DNA from: CAYMDD01 sp964409675
Lineage (GTDB): Bacteria; Pseudomonadota; Alphaproteobacteria; Rickettsiales; SXRF01
DNA: 6,161 bases
Reading direction: 5' to 3'
Assembly (NCBI GenBank): GCA_964409675.1
Contig: CAYPEF010000123.1
Span: 1-6,161 of the forward strand
Shown here one piece after another: positions 1 through 6,141 of the stretch. Every line of letters begins with the position of its first letter. Position 1 is the first letter of the stretch. The notes beneath the pieces were generated by a model. It had not been told where the DNA came from, searched no databases, and saw nothing but the letters and a program-made list of their open reading frames with translations. A program made the position numbers and the translations under genes.

Positions 1-2
1 CA

Positions 3-431
3 TTCGAAATCGCCCGCCGCTCGCGCGGCACGCCGCGCATCAGCATGCGACTGCTCAGGCGTGTGCGCGATTTCGCCCACGCCTCCGGCAACCAGACCAT
101 CGAGCGCGAGCTGGCCGATCATTCCCTGAAGCGCTTGGAAGTGGATGCGCTCGGCCTCGACAGCGCCGACCGGCGCTATCTGCATTATATCGCCGATTTC
201 TACTCTGGCGGCCCCGTCGGCATCGACACCATCGCCGCCGGCCTCTCCGAGCAGCGCGACGTGCTGGAAGAAGTGATCGAGCCGTTCCTGCTCCAGATCG
301 GCTTCCTCCAACGCACCCCCCGCGGGCGGATGATTACTCCGGCAGCCTTCAACCATCTCGGCCTGCAACCGCCCGCACCATTAGTTAGTCAACTCAATTT
401 ATTATCACAAGAATTATTACTAAGTGAATAG
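3..431 (+). CDS. ruvB: RuvB, Holliday junction branch-migration ATPase (C-terminal part)
   Basis: The gene enters from the left edge, so only the last 142 residues are present. RuvB is the hexameric AAA+ motor that, with RuvA, drives branch migration of Holliday junctions in recombinational repair. The first whole codons read EIARRSRGTPRI, the conserved sensor-2 region, followed by RLLRRVRDFA. Next comes the small helical domain with ALGLDSADRRYL, and then the C-terminal winged-helix DNA-binding domain ending in the family signature IGFLQRTPRGR and HLGL. After HLGL there is a tail of about 21 residues rich in Leu and Gln, encoded by clearly AT-richer DNA. In the sensor-2 region the family usually has IANRLL where this protein has ISMRLL. 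The N-terminal Walker A and B motifs lie outside the window. ruvB next to ybgC-tolQRAB-pal is a common alphaproteobacterial order. Identity is very secure; the stop is TAG at 429-431. Confidence 0.96.
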   Translation, partial: FEIARRSRGTPRISMRLLRRVRDFAHASGNQTIERELADHSLKRLEVDALGLDSADRRYLHYIADFYSGGPVGIDTIAAGLSEQRDVLEEVIEPFLLQIGFLQRTPRGRMITPAAFNHLGLQPPAPLVSQLNLLSQELLLSE

Positions 432-465
432 CCTAAGCCTACTTCAATTCTTTGATTCTTACGTT

Positions 466-744
466 ATGAGCATTATGACTGACGCACATAAAAAAATCGG
501 AGATGAACTTAAACGGCTACGTGATGAATCCCTGCGCAGCACTATTGAGCAAGCACGCGCACTTGGAATGCTAAATGATATGCGCGCTTCGGTTGCCTGT
601 ACCCATGATGAGCGCACATGTGCAGCAGCCAAGCAGGAAGATGCGTCCGGGCGTAAATACCGTTTGCGCAAGGCTCCAGCCTTGCCACTTCCGCAATGCG
701 ATGCACAATGGTGTCGGTGTACATATATTTTTGAGGAAGTTTAA
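466..744 (+). CDS. Small cysteine-containing protein of unknown function, LPLPxCDxxxCxC type
   Basis: About 92 residues; function unknown. The N-terminal half is predicted helical and charged (KKIGDELKRLRDESLRS), possibly a short coiled coil. The C-terminal half has five Cys in a regular pattern: ACTHDERTCAAA, then about 15 residues on, APALPLPQCDAQWCRCTY. I recall the motif C-x6-CxAA...AP-LPLP-C-x4-C-x-C-x-Y from uncharacterised small proteobacterial proteins, often ending in Asp-Arg-Arg. That is memory, not a search. The Cys cluster could bind metal, which is inference. The frame also opens upstream at GTG 424, overlapping the ruvB stop by 8 bases; ATG 466 and ATG 475 are alternatives. None has a good Shine-Dalgarno, and I prefer 466. 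Base composition is lower in GC than ruvB or tolQ, so it may be acquired or weakly expressed. It ends at EEV, without the basic tail I would expect, so it may be slightly truncated. Confidence 0.6.
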   Translation: MSIMTDAHKKIGDELKRLRDESLRSTIEQARALGMLNDMRASVACTHDERTCAAAKQEDASGRKYRLRKAPALPLPQCDAQWCRCTYIFEEV

Positions 745-856
745 CCGTATAGAAACCTTGACAACTGTGCTTATACCTGCTTCCACGCTTTTTAGCTATT
801 TCCTTATCTCATGAGGGAAAGGGAGTTTCCGACCACCACCTAGTTAATACCCCCAT

Positions 857-1267
857 ATGCTTTCCCCTCTCACCTTGCGCGTCTATTACGAAGACACCGA
901 CGCCGCCGGCATCGTCTATTACGCCAATTACCTCAAATTCGCCGAGCGGGGGCGCACCGAGACATTGCGCGGGCTGGGTATTGAACAGCAGGCGCTGAAG
1001 GCCGAAACCGGCGTCGGCTTCGTCGTCCGCCGGGCTGAAATCGACTTTATCCGGCCCGCCAAGCTGGATGACCTCTTGACAATCGAAAGCCATTTGGTGG
1101 ATATAAAGGCAGCGCAGCTCAGCATGCAGCAGCGCATCCGCCGCGGCGGGGATACGCTGGTGACATTGCAGGTGCACCTGGCCACGCTGGGCCCGGACCT
1201 GCAGCCGGTGCGTATCCCCAAACAGGTGCGCGATGCGTTGCAGCCCTACCTCGCCCCACCTTCGTAA
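857..1267 (+). CDS. ybgC: YbgC, Tol-Pal-associated acyl-CoA thioesterase
   Basis: A 136-residue single-domain hotdog-fold thioesterase of the 4HBT family, typical in length for YbgC. The family hydrolyses acyl-CoA thioesters in the cytoplasm and has been linked to phospholipid metabolism near the Tol-Pal complex; its exact role there is unsettled. The signature YYEDTDAAGIVYYANYL spans residues 10-26. Asp15 lines up with the catalytic Asp of 4-hydroxybenzoyl-CoA thioesterase. FAERGRTETLRGLG follows on the long hotdog helix, and the strand RRAEIDFIRPAKLDD matches the family. An in-frame TAA at 845-847 limits the start to ATG 857. No Shine-Dalgarno is seen close by; a purine-rich run at 815-825 is too distant. 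This is the first gene of the tol cluster, ending 12 bases before tolQ. Confidence 0.95.
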   Translation: MLSPLTLRVYYEDTDAAGIVYYANYLKFAERGRTETLRGLGIEQQALKAETGVGFVVRRAEIDFIRPAKLDDLLTIESHLVDIKAAQLSMQQRIRRGGDTLVTLQVHLATLGPDLQPVRIPKQVRDALQPYLAPPS

Positions 1268-1279
1268 ACCTCAAGGATT

Positions 1280-2053
<774 letters not shown>

Positions 2054-2057
2054 TCTT

Positions 2058-2516
2058 ATGGGCATGGGCACCGGGCCGGGACGCACCAACCGCTTCCACA
2101 GCGCGCCGTTCACCGAAATCAACGTTACCCCTTTCGTGGACGTGATGCTGGTGCTGCTGGTAATCTTCATGGTCACCGCGCCGATGATGACGTCGGGCGT
2201 GAGCGTGGACCTGCCCGACAGCGCCGCCAAGGCCCTGCCCGGACAGGATGAACCGCTCGACATCTCCATCACCGGCGACGGAAAAATCTACATCAAGAAA
2301 ACTGAGGTGCAATTGAGCGAAGTGCAGCCGAAACTCGCCGCCATCGCGGGCGAGAAAAAGGAAACCCGCATCTTCGTGCGCGGCGATAAATCCGCCGATT
2401 ACGGCAGCATCATGAAAGTGGTCGGCGAGATCAACGCCGCCGGGTTCAACAAGGTGGCGCTGGTCACCGAAACCGGCGCGCCGCCCGCGAACTCCACCGC
2501 CTCCCGGCACCCTTAA
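2058..2516 (+). CDS. tolR: TolR, ExbD-family subunit of the Tol-Pal motor
   Basis: 152 residues with the ExbD/TolR plan: a short cytoplasmic N-terminus, one transmembrane helix at residues about 25-44 and a periplasmic domain. The helix begins INVTPFVDVMLVLLVIFMVT. Asp28 in it corresponds to the essential proton-carrying Asp23 of E. coli TolR. The periplasmic part (about 48-138) has the family pattern VDLPDSAAKAL, then IYIK, IFVRGDKSADYGSIMKV and FNKVALVTE, near the expected peptidoglycan-interacting domain. It works as a dimer inside the TolQ pentamer. The start is well supported: AAGGA at 2046-2050 lies inside the end of tolQ, 7 bases before the ATG. Its TAA stop overlaps a purine run that continues to 2521. 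Confidence 0.97.
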   Translation: MGMGTGPGRTNRFHSAPFTEINVTPFVDVMLVLLVIFMVTAPMMTSGVSVDLPDSAAKALPGQDEPLDISITGDGKIYIKKTEVQLSEVQPKLAAIAGEKKETRIFVRGDKSADYGSIMKVVGEINAAGFNKVALVTETGAPPANSTASRHP

Positions 2517-2537
2517 GGGAGCCTGACGCAACCCCAT

Positions 2538-3482
2538 ATGCAGCGCGAGCGGAAAAAAGGCTTCACCTATTCGGCCATCCTGCACATCGTGCTGCTCCTG
2601 CTGGCCATTTTCGGCCTGCCGCTGCTGATCACCCCCCTGCCGCCGGAAGAACCCGCCGCCGTCACGGTGGAACTGCTCCCCTTCGCCGCAAAATCCAACG
2701 TGCGCCCTTCGGAGGAAACCCCTAAGGAAACCAAGCAGGAAGCCGCCAAGCCGACTCCGCCGAAACCGCCACAGCCCACGCCGCCAAAACCAACACCCCC
2801 GAAACCCGCTCCTCCCACACCGCCGGCCAAAACCGCCGATAGCACGCCTCCACCGCCGGAGCCGAAGAAAGAGGAAAAGCCCGAGGAGAAAAAACCGGAA
2901 CCGGTGAAGGAAGAAAAAAAGCCTGAGCCGAAAAAAGAAGAAAAGAAACCCGAGCCAAAACAGCCCGAGAAAAAACCGGACGAGAAGAAAAAGCCGAAGG
3001 AAGATGATCTGGATAAAATACTTAAAAGCGTGAAGCTGAACAGCGAGGACTCCAAGGAAAAGCCCGATCCCAAGGCTAAACCTTCGGCTTCGGCGGAAAG
3101 CGCCAAGGAAGATGCAAAGAAAGACGCCTCCTCCAAGAAAGCGCGCTCCAACAGCTTCAACCCCAACTCGCCGGAAGCCATCAGCGCGCGCGACGCGATT
3201 TCCAACCAGGTACGCGGCTGCTGGAGCCCCCCCGCCGGCATCCGGGACGCAAGCCAGATGATCGTCTTCGTCGCCATTCAATATAATGAGAAAGCCGAAG
3301 CCATCAAAGTGGAGCTGACAAGCGAGAGCCGCGCCCGCCTGAACGAACCCGGCTTCCGCGCCGCGGCCGAAAGCGCCATCCGCGCCGTCAAAATGTGCAG
3401 CCCGCTAAAAAACATGCCCGCCGACACCTACCACATCTGGCAGGACGTCGAAATCCGCTTCGACCCGAAGGATCTGCTGTAA
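2538..3482 (+). CDS. tolA: TolA, periplasm-spanning Tol-Pal linker protein
   Basis: 314 residues in the three-domain TolA layout. A cytoplasmic basic N-terminus (MQRERKKG) leads into one membrane anchor at about 12-32. Residues 60-205 are a low-complexity periplasmic domain: first proline-rich with PTPPKP units (about 72-108), then Lys/Glu/Pro-rich with KKPEP units (about 109-155), then a charged Ser/Lys stretch. The compact C-terminal domain III (about 210-314) has the paired cysteines Cys228 (RGCWSPPAG) and Cys287 (KMCSPL), expected to form a disulfide, and ends WQDVEIRFDP. TolA transmits TolQR energy to TolB and Pal; domain III is also the docking site for some phages and colicins in other species. 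There is no strong Shine-Dalgarno: AAGGGAG at 2515-2521 is 16 bases upstream. Sequence in the linker diverges quickly, so identity rests on layout, domain III and position. The large antisense open frames here are composition artefacts. Confidence 0.94.
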   Translation: MQRERKKGFTYSAILHIVLLLLAIFGLPLLITPLPPEEPAAVTVELLPFAAKSNVRPSEETPKETKQEAAKPTPPKPPQPTPPKPTPPKPAPPTPPAKTADSTPPPPEPKKEEKPEEKKPEPVKEEKKPEPKKEEKKPEPKQPEKKPDEKKKPKEDDLDKILKSVKLNSEDSKEKPDPKAKPSASAESAKEDAKKDASSKKARSNSFNPNSPEAISARDAISNQVRGCWSPPAGIRDASQMIVFVAIQYNEKAEAIKVELTSESRARLNEPGFRAAAESAIRAVKMCSPLKNMPADTYHIWQDVEIRFDPKDLL

Positions 3483-3499
3483 CTTCTCTTACTTCCTTC

Positions 3500-3671
3500 T
3501 CCTCACCCTTGACGGGTGAGGATAGATATTCTTATGTGCATAGCGCTTTAGAATATCTTGGTGGGGGTGAAATGCCTCTCTTTATAGCTGCACTACTATC
3601 ACCCCCTCCTAGGAATTGCTAAGCACCAAAGTGCTAAGCAATTCCAACCCTCCCCTGTCAGGAGGGAAGGG
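3500..3671. mobile_element. Palindromic MITE-like element of five abutting stem-loops between tolA and tolB
   Basis: This fills most of the 302-base gap between tolA and tolB. Five stem-loops stand end to end. H1: TCCTCACCC 3500-3508 with GGGTGAGGA 3514-3522. H2: AGATATTCT 3524-3532 with AGAATATCT 3550-3558. H3: 3560-3570 with 3599-3609, 10 of 11 pairs, GGGGGTGA/TCACCCCC at its core. H4: 3612-3626 with 3631-3645, 14 of 15 pairs, loop CAAA. H5: CCCTCC 3648-3653 with GGAGGG 3661-3666. H5 read on the minus strand resembles H1, and H4 on the minus strand resembles H2. The whole is therefore two homologous inverted arms around H3. No transposase is present and no clear target duplication is seen. 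Similar GC-rich inverted units are scattered in many alphaproteobacterial genomes, by recollection. No hairpin is followed by a T-run, so it is not a standard terminator, but it would be transcribed in any tolA-tolB readthrough message. Confidence 0.65.
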
Positions 3672-3696
3672 AAGAAAGAAAAATTGCCACACACTT

Positions 3697-3725
3697 TTCA
3701 CTTAAACGCATATTGCCTTTATCAT
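3697..3725 (+). promoter_or_regulatory. Candidate sigma70-type promoter for tolB-pal
   Basis: TTCACT at 3697-3702 (4 of 6 to TTGACA), a 17-base spacer, and TATCAT at 3720-3725 (5 of 6 to TATAAT). It lies in the AT-rich stretch just downstream of the palindromic element and about 60 bases before tolB. A separate promoter for tolB-pal is known in E. coli. The match here is by eye only. Confidence 0.4.
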
Positions 3726-3784
3726 CAATTTCGCTAGGCTATGCCCCCATCACTCATCTCCCATCCCTCATCACCGAGCTGCCT

Positions 3785-5119
3785 ATGCCCCGTATTGCTT
3801 TCCGCACCCTTGCATTGATCGCCCTGTTCACCGCCACCGCACTGCCTGCGCAGGCACAGCTGAAAGTGGACGTTACCAACGGCACCGCCAACCCGATGCC
3901 GATTGCGTTGCCGAGCATCCCGGGTACATCCGCCGACGCCAACCAGATCGGCACGGATATCATGCGCGTGGTAGCGGCGGATCTGGAGCGCTCCGGCCTG
4001 TTCCGCCCCATCGACCAGACAGCATTCATCGAGAAAATCACCCCCGACACCGCCACGCCCCGCTTCCCCGACTGGCGGCAGATCAACGCGCAGGCGCTGG
4101 TAACGGGCGCCGCCAGTGTGGAAGCCGGCGATAAAATCAAAATCTCCTTCCGCCTGTGGGATATCCCCGCTGAGCAGCAAATGACCGGCAAGGAATACAA
4201 CACCTTCCGCAGCAACTGGCGCCGCACCGCCCATATCATCGCCGATGAAATCTACAAGCGCCTCACTGGCGAGCAGGGCTATTTCGACAGCCGCATCGTC
4301 TACGTCGCCGAATCCGGCCCGGCGCAAAAGCGCGTCAAGCGCCTCGCCATCATGGACCAGGACGGCGAGAACCATAAATTCCTCACCGACGGGCGCTTCC
4401 TGGTGCTCACCCCCCGCTTCTCCCCCAACTCACAGGAAATCCTTTACATGTCCTACGCGGGCCGCGAACCTCGCGTGTATTTGCGTGATTTGCAAAGCGG
4501 GCGTGAAGAATCGCTCGGCCGCTTCGACGGCATGTCCTTCGCGCCGCGCTTCTCCAGCAATGGCGATTCGATCATCATGTCAATCGCCAACGGCGGCGTG
4601 ACCACGCTGAACACCATGAACCTGCGTGCCCGCGCCCTGCGCCAGCTCACCTCAAGCGCCGGCATCGACACCTCGCCCTCTTACTCACCCGATGGCAGCC
4701 GCATCGTCTTCAACTCCGACCGCGGCGGCTCGCAGCAGCTTTACGTGATGGACGCCGGCGGCAGCGGCATCAAGCGCATCAGCTTCGGCGAAGGCAATTA
4801 CGCCACCCCCGTCTGGAGCCCACGCGGCGATTTGATCGTCTTCACCAAAATGTATCAGGGCCAATTCTTTATCGGCGTGATGAAGCCGGACGGCACCGGC
4901 GAGCGCCTGCTGCCGGACACGGCCGGATATGTGGTGGAAGGCCCCAGCTGGTCGCCCAACGGCCGCGTGATCGTATTCACCCGCCAGCAATCCTCGTCGG
5001 GCGGGCGGGCTGGCAGCTCGCGGCTATATACCATTGACGTCACCGGCCATAACATGCGCGAGCTGGTGACGCCGATGGACGCCTCCGACCCCGCCTGGTC
5101 GCCACTGTTGCCTTTATAA
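3785..5119 (+). CDS. tolB: TolB, periplasmic beta-propeller protein of the Tol-Pal system
   Basis: 444 residues from ATG 3785. TolB is a periplasmic protein that binds Pal and TolA and controls whether Pal is free to hold peptidoglycan. The chosen start gives a classic Sec signal peptide: basic MPRIAFR, a hydrophobic core, then ALPAQA with cleavage expected after Ala24. The frame opens earlier, at 3713, but that would add 24 residues before the signal and is unlikely. Only a weak GAG at 3776-3778 serves as a ribosome site. The N-terminal domain (about 25-160) begins LKVDVTNG and includes LERSGLFRPID and the strand ISFRLWD. A six-bladed propeller (about 165-440) follows with repeated TolB/PD40 blades: PRFSPNSQEILYMS, PSYSPDGSRIVFNSDRGG, PVWSPRGDLIVFTK, PSWSPNGRVIVFTR and a final DPAWSPLLPL. 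Length and domains are normal. It sits 302 bases after tolA and 213 before pal. Confidence 0.97.
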   Translation: MPRIAFRTLALIALFTATALPAQAQLKVDVTNGTANPMPIALPSIPGTSADANQIGTDIMRVVAADLERSGLFRPIDQTAFIEKITPDTATPRFPDWRQINAQALVTGAASVEAGDKIKISFRLWDIPAEQQMTGKEYNTFRSNWRRTAHIIADEIYKRLTGEQGYFDSRIVYVAESGPAQKRVKRLAIMDQDGENHKFLTDGRFLVLTPRFSPNSQEILYMSYAGREPRVYLRDLQSGREESLGRFDGMSFAPRFSSNGDSIIMSIANGGVTTLNTMNLRARALRQLTSSAGIDTSPSYSPDGSRIVFNSDRGGSQQLYVMDAGGSGIKRISFGEGNYATPVWSPRGDLIVFTKMYQGQFFIGVMKPDGTGERLLPDTAGYVVEGPSWSPNGRVIVFTRQQSSSGGRAGSSRLYTIDVTGHNMRELVTPMDASDPAWSPLLPL

Positions 5120-5147
5120 CACATTGTTGCGTTTTTATAACATGTTA
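5113..5147 (+). repeat. Direct repeat TTTATAACA with 21-base period, plus a 10-base palindrome
   Basis: TTTATAACA occurs at 5113-5121, covering the tolB stop, and again at 5134-5142, exactly 21 bases later, which is two helical turns. The second copy merges into the perfect palindrome TAACATGTTA (5138-5147). It could be a regulator site ahead of pal or simple AT-rich coincidence. The rest of the tolB-pal gap (to 5332) shows a -10-like TATAAA at 5272-5277 but no well-placed -35 box, and no terminator. Confidence 0.3.
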
Positions 5148-5322
5148 CCGCCAAATCCGTTGATTTCTTCCACGCTTGCGATAAGTGATATGCAACCATT
5201 GCGATCAACAGTATTGGTGCCGAAATAACCGAAGAAGCCGGATATTTAACAAAATAGTAAGGTTTCTAAGGTATAAACTAGGAACGTCAAAAATTAAATT
5301 ATCGTTATAACCCAGCAACTTT

Positions 5323-5326
5323 GGAG
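5323..5326 (+). promoter_or_regulatory. Ribosome binding site that sets the pal start
   Basis: GGAG lies 6 bases before ATG 5333. The frame can also open at TTG 5321, but that codon overlaps this site and would put four residues ahead of the lipoprotein signal, so ATG 5333 is the start. Confidence 0.75.
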
Positions 5327-5332
5327 TGCAAC

Positions 5333-5830
5333 ATGAAGTCCTCTCTTAAATGGTTAGCCGTCCTCTCCGCCGTTACCCTGCTGACGGCCTGCGAAACCCC
5401 TCCGAACGCCAATGGCGGCGCCGGTGGCGCAGGCGGCGCGGGCATGAACGGCGCAAAAGCCATCACCCCCGGCTCGCAGGATGATTTGGTAGCCAATGTT
5501 GGCGACCGCGTATTCTTCGCCCTCGACAGCTCCGTCCTGTCCTCGGAAGCCCAGCAGACCCTGCAGCGTCAGGCCGCTTGGCTGCAGCAGTACCCGAACA
5601 CCAACGTGACCATCGAAGGCCATTGCGATGAACGCGGCACCCGCGAATACAACATCGCCCTCGGTGAACGCCGCGCCAATGCCGCCAAGAAGTTCCTGGC
5701 CGGCCTCGGCGTGAAAGCCAGCCGCCTCTCCGTGATCAGCTACGGCAAAGAGCGCCCGGCTGTGGTGGGCAGCGGCGAATCCGCTTACGCCCAGAACCGC
5801 CGCGCCGTCACGGTTGTCACCAACCAGTAA
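5333..5830 (+). CDS. pal: Pal, peptidoglycan-associated outer-membrane lipoprotein
   Basis: 165 residues. The lipoprotein signal is clear: basic MKSSLK, a hydrophobic core, and the lipobox LTAC, so Cys20 should be lipidated; Glu at +2 fits export to the outer membrane. A flexible linker with GGA repeats (about 28-37) follows. The OmpA-like peptidoglycan-binding domain (about 55-163) has FFALDSS, then IEGHCDERGTREYNIALGERRA at 94-115. Asp99 and Arg114 fit the spacing of the Asp/Arg pair that holds diaminopimelate in OmpA-type domains. VISYGKERPAV and NRRAV are also typical of Pal. Pal anchors the outer membrane to the cell wall and exchanges between TolB and peptidoglycan during constriction. 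The gene is followed by a strong terminator rather than by cpoB. Confidence 0.97.
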   Translation: MKSSLKWLAVLSAVTLLTACETPPNANGGAGGAGGAGMNGAKAITPGSQDDLVANVGDRVFFALDSSVLSSEAQQTLQRQAAWLQQYPNTNVTIEGHCDERGTREYNIALGERRANAAKKFLAGLGVKASRLSVISYGKERPAVVGSGESAYAQNRRAVTVVTNQ

Positions 5831-5848
5831 TCGCGCAAGCGCTACACG

Positions 5849-5881
5849 AAAAATGGCCCCGGGCAACCGGGGCCATTTTTT
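5849..5881 (+). terminator. Intrinsic terminator of the tol-pal operon
   Basis: The stem GGCCCCGG (5855-5862) pairs perfectly with CCGGGGCC (5867-5874) around the tetraloop GCAA, a stable GNRA loop. A-T pairs extend the stem (AAAAT upstream against ATTTT) and a run of six T (5876-5881) follows. It begins 18 bases after the pal stop. The flanking A and T runs could also let it work on the minus strand. Confidence 0.93.
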
Positions 5882-5904
5882 ATGCGCAAGATGTTGGGGG
5901 TTAC

Positions 5905-6098
5905 TGGCAGCTATAGTCATTCCAATTTATAAATCCCCTTTTATAATCATTTCACATAATAATTCGTCATCGTCCGAATGTTGCGCTGGCAACATTATAG
6001 GGCGATCCATGCCGCACCCTCCGCTGGATTCCCCTATAATCGCTACGCGATTCGGGGAATGACGAAGGTGATTTTATTTGGAATGACTACAGCTGCCA
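5905..6098. mobile_element. MITE-like element with 21-base terminal inverted repeats
   Basis: The ends 5905-5925 and 6078-6098 are inverted repeats matching at 20 of 21 positions, sharing TGGCAGCT and TAGTCATTCCAA. Inside are two further inverted copies of a hairpin unit. Copy one has stem AATGTTGC 5977-5984 with GCAACATT 5989-5996. Copy two, on the minus strand, has stem AATCGC/GCGATT (6047-6052 with 6038-6043) inside ATTCCCC/GGGGAAT (6028-6034, 6054-6060). Both copies carry CGTCAT before the stem and ATTATAGGG then ATCCA after it, in their own orientation. The CGTCATTCC...GGAATCCA frame resembles widespread bacterial REP/MITE repeats, by recollection. There is no reading frame with recognisable content and no clear target duplication. 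With the tandem repeat that follows, it occupies most of the gene-free 5831-6161 region; nothing else was seen there. Confidence 0.75.
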
Positions 6099-6141
6099 TC
6101 TGCCATCTGCCTGTTGCCAGTTGCTAATTGCCAACCGCCAC
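6093..6141. repeat. Degenerate 7-base tandem repeat, seven units
   Basis: Seven consecutive heptamers follow the consensus YTGCCAN. The first two units (6093-6106) are identical CTGCCAT; later units drift, for example TTGCCAG at 6114, TTGCTAA at 6121 and TTGCCAA at 6128. The first unit overlaps the right end of the inverted-repeat element, so the array starts inside its terminus. Confidence 0.7.

Noticed and set aside
669..684. Inverted repeat CAAGGCT-CC-AGCCTTG
   Set aside because: Loop of two bases only, inside a likely coding region and without a T-run, so not a terminator.
758..786. Perfect TTGACA (758-763) as a promoter for ybgC-tol
   Set aside because: At a 15-19 base spacing there is no acceptable -10 box; the hexamer at 17 bases is TTCCAC. 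It may still be used, but I cannot support it.
575..814. 79-residue plus-strand frame overlapping the small Cys protein
   Set aside because: It overlaps the frame that carries the regular Cys motif and has no recognisable features of its own.
3395..3622. 75-residue frame across the tolA end and the palindromic element
   Set aside because: It overlaps tolA domain III out of frame and then translates hairpin DNA.
3713..3784. Upstream in-frame extension of TolB
   Set aside because: It would place 24 residues before a well-formed signal peptide and would start inside the candidate promoter.
5814..6062. 82-residue plus-strand frame after pal
   Set aside because: It runs through the terminator and the inverted-repeat element; the translation reflects those repeats.
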